A DNA stretch of 30,646 nucleotides from a virus: IMG/VR virus record IMGVR_UViG_3300042541_000250, positions 1 to 30,646 of that record; one strand, given 5' to 3'. The notes under the pieces were generated by a model, which was not told where the DNA came from, ran no database searches, and worked only from the letters and a program-made list of their open reading frames with translations. Positions 21,106 to 27,675 of the stretch are shown one piece after another. The position numbers and the translations under genes were made by a program. Each line of letters starts with the position of its first letter. Position 1 is the first letter of the stretch.

Positions 21106-21311
21106 CACCGCAAGAGAAAGCAAAAGAGTTGGTTGATAAATTTACCGTAGTTGGATTGCAACAACGAAACGAAGGGATTCAATGTGCGTTGATTTGCGTT
21201 GATGAAATAATGCAAGAACTTGAATGCAACGCAGATGACTTTGGATTAGACATACCGAGTGGTGTTTATTCATATTGGATAAATATAAAACAAGAAATAC
21301 AAAACCTATGA
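21102..21311 (+). CDS. Small conserved-looking phage protein
   Basis: This 69-aa protein starts in an AAAACTATG context and ATGA overlap. It has the pattern MTPQEKAKELVDKF, then IQCALICVDEIMQEL and a C-terminal YWINIKQEIQNL. This 'TPxEKAxELVxKF...CALIxVDEI...YWxxVKxEIxxL' arrangement is one of the most frequent small genes in Bacteroidetes phages; I do not know its function. The stop overlaps the next start (ATGA at 21308). Confidence 0.7.
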   Translation: MTPQEKAKELVDKFTVVGLQQRNEGIQCALICVDEIMQELECNADDFGLDIPSGVYSYWINIKQEIQNL

Positions 21312-21568
21312 TAGAATTTATCCAGTCACTCCGCCCGGCATACGAGATCTACAAAAAGACACTCGTGTTCCAATTAACGCCTGAGCAATCCGCACAACTG
21401 CAAAATGTACATCGTGAGATATTTGGTCGCAATGTTCCAAACTGCTCAACTTGTGTCATTGAGTCGGTGTTCTCGCTATTAATATGGGCAGACCAAAAAG
21501 CATTGGAGTTGGCACAACTTGCCGATGATGAGCAGAAACCAAAGAGGAGGAGAAAGAATGAGCAATAA
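21308..21568 (+). CDS. Small hypothetical protein
   Basis: The frame is open from 21275; the ATG at 21308 in the ATGA overlap gives 86 aa. It reads FIQSLRPAYEIYKKTLVFQL, QSAQLQNVHREIFGRNVPNC, CVIESVFSLLIWADQKALEL, ending in a basic PKRRRKNEQ tail. The NVPNCSTCVIESVFSLL part with two Cys may form a small helical unit. No family known. The basic tail overlaps the start of the next gene. Confidence 0.55.
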   Translation: MIEFIQSLRPAYEIYKKTLVFQLTPEQSAQLQNVHREIFGRNVPNCSTCVIESVFSLLIWADQKALELAQLADDEQKPKRRRKNEQ

Positions 21569-21779
21569 ACAACAAACGGCAGTGGAGTTATTATGGGAAA
21601 TTGCATATAACAGAGAATTAACCTTTGAAGATTGGAAACAAGCCAAAGAAATGGAGAAGCAAAGAATTGAAACTGCATACAACAAAGGAACAGTTTATGG
21701 AATTGATTATCCTGAAAGTACATTACCAATAACTGGTGAACAATACTACGAACAAACCTACGGAGGAGGTGAGCAATGA
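21558..21779 (+). CDS. Small hypothetical protein with a GGAGG ribosome site
   Basis: The frame is open from 21519 but the ATG at 21558 is preferred; GGAGG lies 7 nt upstream (21546-21550), one of the few Shine-Dalgarno-like sites in the window. The 73-aa product has NKQQTAVELLWEIAYNRELT, a helix DWKQAKEMEKQRIETAYNKG and ITGEQYYEQTYGGGEQ. This 'TAVExLWE...AKxMEKxxI..AYxxG...GExYYExTY' pattern is common in Bacteroidetes phages; role unknown. Confidence 0.65.
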   Translation: MSNKQQTAVELLWEIAYNRELTFEDWKQAKEMEKQRIETAYNKGTVYGIDYPESTLPITGEQYYEQTYGGGEQ

Positions 21780-21997
21780 AAGCAATCCTTGAGTTCGATT
21801 TAACTGAAGAACGAGCAGAGTTTGATATGGCAGTAAACGGATACAAGTTCTCGTTGGTTGCTTACTATTTAGACCAGCACTTGAGAGGATTGATTAAGTA
21901 TGCACCGGATAACCAAAGCGAGGATACTTACAAAGCATTGCAAGAGACAAGAGACAAACTCCACCAACTGCTGAATGAGTACAATTTGGAGATATGA
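21776..21997 (+). CDS. Small conserved-looking phage protein
   Basis: This 73-aa protein starts in an ATGA overlap with GGAGG 9 nt upstream. It has a strand then helix: MKAILEFDLTEERAEFDMAV, NGYKFSLVAYYLDQHLRGLI, ETRDKLHQLLNEYNLEI. The 'FDLxEExxEFDxAVNGYKxxLVxxxLDQHLRxxxKYA' sequence is a very common small gene in tailed phages; its function is unknown to me. It lies directly before the small HNH gene (ATGA overlap). Confidence 0.75.
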   Translation: MKAILEFDLTEERAEFDMAVNGYKFSLVAYYLDQHLRGLIKYAPDNQSEDTYKALQETRDKLHQLLNEYNLEI

Positions 21998-22251
21998 AAA
22001 CACACACAATGCATTATCTCAATCATTTCGGTTATGACATAAGTGACTTCATCCCTTGCGAGGTGTGTGGCAAAACTGCCATTGACATCCATCACATTGA
22101 AGCGAGAGGAATCGGAGGGAGCAAAGAGGCAGACAACATTGAAAACTTGATGGCGTTATGTCGTGAGGATCACTTGAAGTACGGGGATAAGAAACAACAC
22201 AAGGAGTGGTTGAAATCCATTCACGAACAAAGATTGTCAATGGTAAAATAA
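21994..22251 (+). CDS. Small HNH nuclease
   Basis: This 85-aa protein is a compact HNH domain with Cys22-x-x-Cys25 (PCEVCGK), His33-His34 (DIHHIEARGIGG), Asn51 (DNIENLMALC) and Cys56 with His60 (CREDHLKYG), together a zinc-binding nuclease core. It lies 21 nt before the terminase small subunit gene. HNH proteins beside terminase genes often assist DNA packaging in phages; the stop codon also forms part of a tandem repeat upstream of TerS. Confidence 0.85.
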   Translation: MKTHTMHYLNHFGYDISDFIPCEVCGKTAIDIHHIEARGIGGSKEADNIENLMALCREDHLKYGDKKQHKEWLKSIHEQRLSMVK

Positions 22252-22270
22252 ATTCGGGATAAATTCGGGA
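22249..22270 (+). repeat. Two tandem 11-bp direct repeats before TerS
   Basis: TAAATTCGGGA occurs twice back to back, at 22249-22259 and 22260-22270, 2 nt before the TerS ATG. The first repeat includes the stop codon of the HNH gene. One helical turn per repeat suggests a protein-binding site, for example a packaging (pac/cos-near) or autoregulatory site for TerS. Confidence 0.6.
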
Positions 22271-22272
22271 AT

Positions 22273-22662
22273 ATGGCAATACAAGAGAAGCAACCACACG
22301 GAGGAAGTTTGACAAGACCTGAGAAAGGTGAAGTCCTAAATCCGCACGGCAGACCCAAGAAGTTGATCACACAACTCAAGGAAATTGGATATCAAAAAAG
22401 CCAAGTTGAGGACACAGTCAACACGATGCTCACGATGTCACGCAAAGACCTTGAGAAGATTGACAAGGGTGATGAGTTCACAATCCTTGAGAGAATCATT
22501 GCTGGTGCTTTGTTGAAGTCGCACGACAAAAACTCCCTGTTCAACTTGGAGATGTTGCTCACGAGATCACAAGGCAAACCAAAAGAAACGATTGACCAAA
22601 CGATTGAATCAAAGAACTTCACAATAACACTAAATTTAGATGAGAGCAAACTGGAGAGATGA
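22273..22662 (+). CDS. Probable terminase small subunit
   Basis: In this 129-aa protein the N-terminus (GSLTRPEKGEVLNPHGRPKK) matches the DUF5681-like pattern often annotated as TerS in Bacteroidetes phages. The rest is helical (QLKEIGYQKSQVEDTVNTML; FTILERIIAGALLKSHDKNS) with a final ESKNFTITLNLDE strand. It would recognise the packaging site and recruit TerL, which is encoded about 1.9 kb downstream after three inserted genes. The tandem repeat just upstream is a candidate binding site. It overlaps the next gene by 23 nt. Confidence 0.7.
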   Translation: MAIQEKQPHGGSLTRPEKGEVLNPHGRPKKLITQLKEIGYQKSQVEDTVNTMLTMSRKDLEKIDKGDEFTILERIIAGALLKSHDKNSLFNLEMLLTRSQGKPKETIDQTIESKNFTITLNLDESKLER

Positions 22663-22825
22663 GAACATCCTACCACCTGAAGATGAACGACTTTGTGTGG
22701 TGAGTGATATACAAGAGATCAAACACCTTGCCCGTTACATTGACGGTTATTGGATTGATGAATTCACAGGGAACTTTGTAGAGATGTTGTACTGGATGCC
22801 TATCCCTTTATTACCAAACGAATGA
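22640..22825 (+). CDS. DUF551-like small protein
   Basis: This 61-aa protein overlaps TerS by 23 nt and the next gene by 4 nt (ATGA). The pattern ILPPEDERLCVVSDIQ, HLARYIDGYWIDEFTG and MLYWMPIPLLPNE follows the DUF551 arrangement (LPPxxxxVLV...Y..GxW...V.HWMPLPxxP). DUF551 proteins are frequent in phages with no known function. Confidence 0.7.
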   Translation: MRANWRDENILPPEDERLCVVSDIQEIKHLARYIDGYWIDEFTGNFVEMLYWMPIPLLPNE

Positions 22826-23565
22826 AAGTAATCCAGTCGGGACATCTTGGTGATTTGATCTATTCACTTACGGCAACCAAGCGAGTTGCGGAGTTGCACG
22901 GTGCGGTAGATTTTCACATCGGATTCCGTGAGCAGAATACTGTTGCCGGTCATCCAAGCGGAGGATATTGTATGAACTTGAAATCATACGAATACATCAA
23001 ACCATTGCTTGAGCATCAATCGTACATTAAAAGCGTTGAGATGCACTCACACCCCGACATTGATTATGACTTTGATAAGTTCAGGAAGCACGGATTGAAT
23101 CTCGCTGCTGGTGATTTGAGGCGGAATCAGTTTCTTGTGTACCCCGAATTAATGACCGACCTTCACGAACCTTGCATTGAAGCAAATGAACCTATCCCAT
23201 ACTTTGCCGACAAGATTCTTTTGAACTTCTCATCTCGTTATCGCAACTACGACATCAACTATTTCCCATTGAAGGAACACAAGTGCGTTTTCTTTGGCTA
23301 TGAAGATGAGTACAATGCATTCACCGAGCGATGGCAGTTGGATTGTGAACTTCTGAAATGCCAAGATGCTTTGATGTTGGCAACCATTGTCGGCAGTTGC
23401 AAGGCATTCATCGGCAATCAGTCAAGCACATACGCCATTGCAGAACAAATGAAAGTTAAACGATTGCTTGAGATATGCGTTCACTCACCGAATGTCATCC
23501 CCATCAACAATGGCTTTGACTATGTAACCAATCACGCGTTCAATCACCTACTTAAAACTCTATGA
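22822..23565 (+). CDS. Glycosyltransferase, GT9 (heptosyltransferase)-like
   Basis: This 247-aa protein starts in an ATGA overlap. The N-terminal QSGHLGDLIYSLTATKRVAE (5-24) has the GxLGD motif of GT-B enzymes of the GT9 type, and FIGNQSSTYAIAEQMKVKRL (196-215) matches the nucleotide-sugar binding part near the C-terminus. Mid-region strands (ADKILLNFSSRYRN) and LLKCQDALMLATIV fit the fold. It is shorter than chromosomal heptosyltransferases (about 330-350 aa). Together with the next gene it forms a glycosyltransferase pair inserted between TerS and TerL, probably modifying a phage protein, DNA or the host surface. Confidence 0.75.
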   Translation: MKVIQSGHLGDLIYSLTATKRVAELHGAVDFHIGFREQNTVAGHPSGGYCMNLKSYEYIKPLLEHQSYIKSVEMHSHPDIDYDFDKFRKHGLNLAAGDLRRNQFLVYPELMTDLHEPCIEANEPIPYFADKILLNFSSRYRNYDINYFPLKEHKCVFFGYEDEYNAFTERWQLDCELLKCQDALMLATIVGSCKAFIGNQSSTYAIAEQMKVKRLLEICVHSPNVIPINNGFDYVTNHAFNHLLKTL

Positions 23566-24551
23566 AATTACTGATATTAACTGACGGAATGAATGGTGTT
23601 GTTTACCACCGACTATTCACGCCACATCTTCGGATGCAAATTGACGGACAAGCGGATGTCAGCGTTTGCCAATCACAAGAGGAATGGCTCACACTTGATT
23701 ACACCCAATTTGATGTTATCATCTTCTCACGATGGCTTGGGGCAAGGCATTATGATGTGTTGAAGAAGATTGCTGATTCAGGCACTCCCTATGTCGTGGA
23801 CATTGACGATTATTGGGTGCTTCCCAAATACAACCCAGCATATTGGAACTATCGCAAAGGAATCAAGCAAGGTGTGAAGGATGCCATCAATTACGCTGAT
23901 GCGGTGATCACCACAACTCCAGCACTTGCCAAAGAGATTCGCCAAATCAATGAGAATGTTGTGATAGCATCCAACTGCCTTGACTACACCCACAAACAAT
24001 GGGAAGCCGAACCACTACCAAGAACCGACAAAATCAAAGTCGGATGGGTTGGTGGAGTTACACACGAGGAGGACTTGAAGCTCATTGCTGAGGAGATCAA
24101 AGGAATGGACATTGAGTTCTACATCTGCGGTTATACACCAGGCGAGATTTGGAATCGGATTGCCAAGAGTATGCCTGATGCTAAGATTGTGGAAGGCACA
24201 ACCGTGTTTGAATACGGTGAGGTGTACAAGCACTTTGATATCGTGGTCGCACCCTTGCAAGATACCAAGTTTAACAACTGCAAATCTGAGCTGAAGATAC
24301 TGGAAGCGAGTGCCTACAAAAAGCCAATCATTTGTTCTGCGGTATTGCCTTACCTGTATCACACCGCAAACGATGGGGTGCTATTTCTTCCACGCAACCA
24401 ATGGAGATCAGGCATTCAGAAACTGATTGATGCCGGTCACGGAGTTCGTCAGTCAATGGGTCAAAGCAACTACGAGTATTGCAAAAAGCATCACAACCTT
24501 GAACTCCACAACCTAACCCGATTGCAGTTATACAAATCGTTGTGCAAATAA
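23562..24551 (+). CDS. Glycosyltransferase, GT4-like (GT-B)
   Basis: This 329-aa protein starts in an ATGA overlap with the first glycosyltransferase. Features are FDVIIFSRWLGARHYDVLKK, VVDIDDYWVLPKYNP, TTTPALAKEI, the KVGWVGGVTHEEDL loop (159-171), VVAPLQDTKFNNCKSELKIL (228-247) with the E-x7-E-like pair Glu243/Glu248, and AYKKPIICS. These are the nucleotide-sugar binding and catalytic positions of GT4 enzymes. No signal peptide is present, so it works in the cytoplasm. The acceptor is unknown; the TerL gene overlaps it by 10 nt. Confidence 0.85.
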   Translation: MKLLILTDGMNGVVYHRLFTPHLRMQIDGQADVSVCQSQEEWLTLDYTQFDVIIFSRWLGARHYDVLKKIADSGTPYVVDIDDYWVLPKYNPAYWNYRKGIKQGVKDAINYADAVITTTPALAKEIRQINENVVIASNCLDYTHKQWEAEPLPRTDKIKVGWVGGVTHEEDLKLIAEEIKGMDIEFYICGYTPGEIWNRIAKSMPDAKIVEGTTVFEYGEVYKHFDIVVAPLQDTKFNNCKSELKILEASAYKKPIICSAVLPYLYHTANDGVLFLPRNQWRSGIQKLIDAGHGVRQSMGQSNYEYCKKHHNLELHNLTRLQLYKSLCK

Positions 24552-25729
24552 ATTACACACGACCATATCTAACCAACTACCAAAAGGACATCCTTGATTG
24601 CGATGCCCGTTTCACTATTACGGCTGCATCAACCAAGACCGGCAAGACGGCATCACATATCATTTGGCTCTTTGAACAAGCACTCCAATGCAAGGATGGT
24701 CAGTCGGTGTGGTGGGTTGCTCCAGTATACCAACAAGCGGAGATTGCATTCCGAAGGATGAAGAACCAAGTCACGGACAAGAACTTCTTTATCAGCAACG
24801 AAACAAAACTATTGTTGACCCTACCAACGGGATCACGGATTGAATTCAAGTCAGGTGAGAAACCCGACAACTTGTATGGTGATGATGTGTACGCTGCGGT
24901 GATTGATGAAGCATCAAGGATGCGTGAGGAATCGTGGTATGCACTCCGTTCAACGCTGACCGCAACACAAGGCAAATGCAAACTGATCGGGAATGTCAAA
25001 GGCAAAAAGAACTGGTTCTACAAATTAGGTGAGAGAGCAAGGCAAGGAGAAGCCGAATACAAGTATTTCAAAATAACGGCATACGATGCAGCAAGGGAAG
25101 GCATCATCTCGGAGAAAGAGATTGAACAAGCAAAGCGTGATCTACCTGATTATGTATTCCGTGAACTCTACCTTGCAGAACCAGCAGATGACAAATCAAA
25201 TCCGTTTGGCTTGGATGCAATCCGCAAATGTTACCGACCAATATCATCAATGCCGGTTGTTGCTTGGGGAGTGGATTTGGCAAAGTATTCGGATTACACG
25301 GTGATAATCGGACTGGATGCAAACAACTGTGTTTGTTTCTGCGAACGATTCCAAGCGGATTGGTCAGTCACTCAAGCGAGGATTGTCAAACTGATTGGCA
25401 ACACACCATCGTTTGTGGATTCAACTGGTGTTGGAGATCCTATCGTTGAACAACTTCAGCGACTTTGTCAAAGAGTCAAGGGATTCAAGTTCACAAGCCA
25501 AAGCAAACAACAACTCATTGAAGGGTTGGTGATGTCGGTGCAACAAACTGATGTGTTCTTTCCTGAAGAACCGATTGGAAGTGAGATGGAGAACTTTGAA
25601 TTTGAGTACACAAGAACGGGTGTGCGATATACTGCACCGCCCGGACTACACGATGACTGTGTGATGGCTCTTGCACTTGCCGTTGATTGCAAAGCTCATA
25701 ATAGACCAGGAACATTTTATTTTGCTTAA
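24542..25729 (+). CDS. Terminase large subunit
   Basis: This 395-aa protein starts at GTG (24542) inside the glycosyltransferase gene; no closer ATG keeps the N-terminus. The ATPase part has a Walker A-like ASTKTGKTA (29-37) and Walker B YAAVIDEAS (117-125, Asp122-Glu123). The nuclease part has AWGVDLAKYSDYTV (241-254, Asp245), PSFVDSTGVGDP (289-300, Asp293) and HDDCVMALALA (370-380, Asp371/372), the three acidic sites of the RNase H-like nuclease. It pumps phage DNA into the prohead through the portal. All motifs look intact. Confidence 0.93.
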   Translation: MQINYTRPYLTNYQKDILDCDARFTITAASTKTGKTASHIIWLFEQALQCKDGQSVWWVAPVYQQAEIAFRRMKNQVTDKNFFISNETKLLLTLPTGSRIEFKSGEKPDNLYGDDVYAAVIDEASRMREESWYALRSTLTATQGKCKLIGNVKGKKNWFYKLGERARQGEAEYKYFKITAYDAAREGIISEKEIEQAKRDLPDYVFRELYLAEPADDKSNPFGLDAIRKCYRPISSMPVVAWGVDLAKYSDYTVIIGLDANNCVCFCERFQADWSVTQARIVKLIGNTPSFVDSTGVGDPIVEQLQRLCQRVKGFKFTSQSKQQLIEGLVMSVQQTDVFFPEEPIGSEMENFEFEYTRTGVRYTAPPGLHDDCVMALALAVDCKAHNRPGTFYFA

Positions 25730-25750
25730 CCCGTTACAAATTGAAACGCT

Positions 25751-26311
25751 ATGAATTGGAAAAACATAACCATCCACCAACTACAAGAGATTCACTCTTG
25801 CCGTGATATGTCTGACCTTGAACGGCAGATGAACATCCTTGCCATTGCTTTGAATCTTTCAATGGATGAGGTCGAATCAATGACATTGGACAAACTGACA
25901 ACCGAGTTTGAGAAGTTGTCGTTCTTGAATGATCTACCAAAAGCACCCATTCAGTTTATGTTCAAACTGCGTGGTCGTTACTTCCGATTAGCCAAAACGC
26001 CAAACGAGATGTGCGGTCACCACTTCATTGAACTCCAGCAGGTGTTTAACGGGGATGTGATTGAGTCGCTAAACAAGATTGTTGCGTTGCTTTCGGTGGA
26101 GGTGGATTTCTTTGGAAGGAACAAGAAGGTCGTTGATGCTCAGGCACACTATGAGGACAAATGTGCGTTGATGATGCACTTGCCCGTTCCACTTCCGTAC
26201 ACTTATGCTCTTTTTTTTTTGGAAGTTTATCCCGAATTATTGAAAAATATCCTCTCCTCTTTGACGGATCAGATGAAGGAGATGACCGAGCAGTTGACCA
26301 AAGCCCAATAG
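25751..26311 (+). CDS. Tail assembly chaperone, short (G-like) form
   Basis: This 186-aa protein is the first tail gene after TerL and is mostly helical (LQEIHSCRDMSDLERQMNIL; DVIESLNKIVALLSVEVDFF). Tail assembly chaperones at this position bind the tape measure protein while the tail tube is built. Near the end, LFFLEVYPELLKNILSSLTD contains the T-run at 26211-26220; after a -1 slip there, the longer product ending at 26511 is made (see next entries). Start context is ACGCTATG. The short form ends in EMTEQLTKAQ. Confidence 0.75.
   Translation: MNWKNITIHQLQEIHSCRDMSDLERQMNILAIALNLSMDEVESMTLDKLTTEFEKLSFLNDLPKAPIQFMFKLRGRYFRLAKTPNEMCGHHFIELQQVFNGDVIESLNKIVALLSVEVDFFGRNKKVVDAQAHYEDKCALMMHLPVPLPYTYALFFLEVYPELLKNILSSLTDQMKEMTEQLTKAQ
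26211..26220 (+). promoter_or_regulatory. Slippery T10 run, likely -1 frameshift site
   Basis: Ten consecutive T (CTC-TTTTTTTTTT-GG) contain the heptamer T TTT TTT in the chaperone frame. A -1 shift after codon TTT (26216-26218) continues into the frame that ends at 26511. A homopolymer of this length could also slip during transcription. Confidence 0.7.
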
Positions 26312-26511
26312 TTTGGTTGGAGATAGTTGACAAGATTGTCAAAGGTGATCGCACCAAGTGGGATTTCATACTGGAGATGCCGTTGATTGAGTTCCTTAAT
26401 GCGATGGCGTTCTACAAAGCCAAGACCAAAGAACGGCAGAAGCGTTTGGAGGATGCAGCCGGGAAAGGATTCAATCCCTACATCGTTGCTTGTCTCAATG
26501 AGATCATTTGA
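26218..26511 (+). CDS. Frameshift extension of the tail assembly chaperone (GT-like form)
   Basis: Reading in the -1 frame from the T-run gives about 97 further residues to TGA at 26511, so the fused product from 25751 would be about 253 aa. The extension reads GSLSRIIEKYPLLFDGSDEG, then PIVWLEIVDKIVKGDRTKWD and EFLNAMAFYKAKTKERQKRL, and ends KGFNPYIVACLNEII, the pattern of tail chaperone T domains. An isolated ATG at 26161 in this frame has no support as a separate start. The next gene begins 31 nt later. Confidence 0.7.
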   Translation, partial: FGSLSRIIEKYPLLFDGSDEGDDRAVDQSPIVWLEIVDKIVKGDRTKWDFILEMPLIEFLNAMAFYKAKTKERQKRLEDAAGKGFNPYIVACLNEII

Positions 26512-26538
26512 AACGAATGAGGCGATTGGCTATTTTTT
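26507..26538 (+). promoter_or_regulatory. Bacteroidetes-type promoter candidate for tail genes
   Basis: TTTG at 26507-26510, exactly 20 nt, and TATTTTTT at 26531-26538 match TTTG-N20-TAnnTTTG except for the last base. It lies between the chaperone stop and the GTG start at 26542, and the predicted transcription start falls on that GTG. Confidence 0.5.
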
Positions 26539-26541
26539 AGC

Positions 26542-27675
26542 GTGGCTCTATCAATCACCCAACAACCCGACAGTTACCATCCAGCATTCAACGACACGAA
26601 CTTCGTGATCACTGAATCTTCAGGTGGTATCTACACCAAAGACAATTTCAAGTTTATTGCAAATGTCAAAGTCGCAGCGACATCCGTTGCCAAACTAAAA
26701 GCACCCATCTATTTTGGAAGTACAAACAAGGGAGTGTTCAACATTGGTCGCATCCTTGAGAGTTATGTGAGCAACGATTGGAACTTTGCAGATACATCAC
26801 CAAGCGGATGCACATCGTCCTTCTCGGATTACGAGGTGGAGTTTGGGTATGAGTATTCACCATCAGCAACGGGAACAATCACGGAGTATCTTGACTTGAC
26901 TTCCGCAACTGGAACTGTTTGGAATGCTGCCTTGAATCCGTTTGATTTGGTTACTTACGCACAAGCTCAATATCTTGCCACATCATCAAGTGCAAAGTTC
27001 TTGACAAATGTCAGAACGAGGTCAATCCATCGCACTCAGAAGGATTGGTTGTATGCTTTGAAAGGTGATGCCACAAGCGTTGTAATTACTTACTCCGATG
27101 CAAGTACCCAAACATTTACATTGCCTTCGTCTAAGGTCGTTAGAATACCTGTGGGAAGCCAATTGACAATACCCGGTGGTGCAACATTCTTTGATGTCGT
27201 GTTGAAACTCGGTGGAACTGCCAAGTCAGAAACCTATCGCATCAACATAAAAGACGAGTGCAGTAAATATGAAACAACCGATATCTTTTTTATGAATCGT
27301 TTGGGTGGATTTGATTCCTTCCGATTCAATATGGTTAGACGAGATACATTTGAGGTTGCGAGAAAGCAATTCCAATCCAATCCCTACTCGCTCGGTGCAA
27401 CATATGGTTATGAGACCAGCGTCCGCACTCGTTCAAACTACCATACAACTGCAAGTCAGAAAGTGAAACTCACATCCAATTGGATTGATGACACCGAATC
27501 CGTTTGGTTGCGTGATCTAATTGAATCACCGGTGGTCTATATGTATGACGGTACTTTGTATGCAGTCAACATTGACAATGCCAACTATGAGCAGAAGAAA
27601 GGTGTCCAAGACAAGTTGTTCAACCTTGAACTTGATGTCACCTTGTCATTCGCTGACAAATCACAACGCTTATGA
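26542..27675 (+). CDS. Tail protein, putative distal tail
   Basis: This 377-aa protein starts at GTG; the frame has no earlier start after the chaperone stop. The N-terminus (ALSITQQPDSYHPAFNDTNF) and the strands YFGSTNKGVFNIGRILESYV are typical of Bacteroidetes siphophage tail proteins beside the tape measure gene. It is beta-rich (VIDFSD-like Thr/Ser strands), with KTEPYRINIKDE-like and FFMNRLGGFDSFRFNMVRRD segments and a final VQDKLFNLELDVTLSF. A distal tail or tail-tip role is inferred from order. It overlaps the next gene by ATGA. Confidence 0.65.
   Translation: MALSITQQPDSYHPAFNDTNFVITESSGGIYTKDNFKFIANVKVAATSVAKLKAPIYFGSTNKGVFNIGRILESYVSNDWNFADTSPSGCTSSFSDYEVEFGYEYSPSATGTITEYLDLTSATGTVWNAALNPFDLVTYAQAQYLATSSSAKFLTNVRTRSIHRTQKDWLYALKGDATSVVITYSDASTQTFTLPSSKVVRIPVGSQLTIPGGATFFDVVLKLGGTAKSETYRINIKDECSKYETTDIFFMNRLGGFDSFRFNMVRRDTFEVARKQFQSNPYSLGATYGYETSVRTRSNYHTTASQKVKLTSNWIDDTESVWLRDLIESPVVYMYDGTLYAVNIDNANYEQKKGVQDKLFNLELDVTLSFADKSQRL

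Noticed and set aside
26211-26220. Sequencing or assembly error at the T10 run
   Set aside because: Possible, but tail chaperones commonly use a frameshift at this place, so it is not needed to explain the frames; read data would settle it.
26161-26511. Independent gene from ATG 26161 in the chaperone -1 frame
   Set aside because: The first residues overlap the well-formed chaperone frame and look unconstrained; a frameshift at T10 accounts for the second frame.
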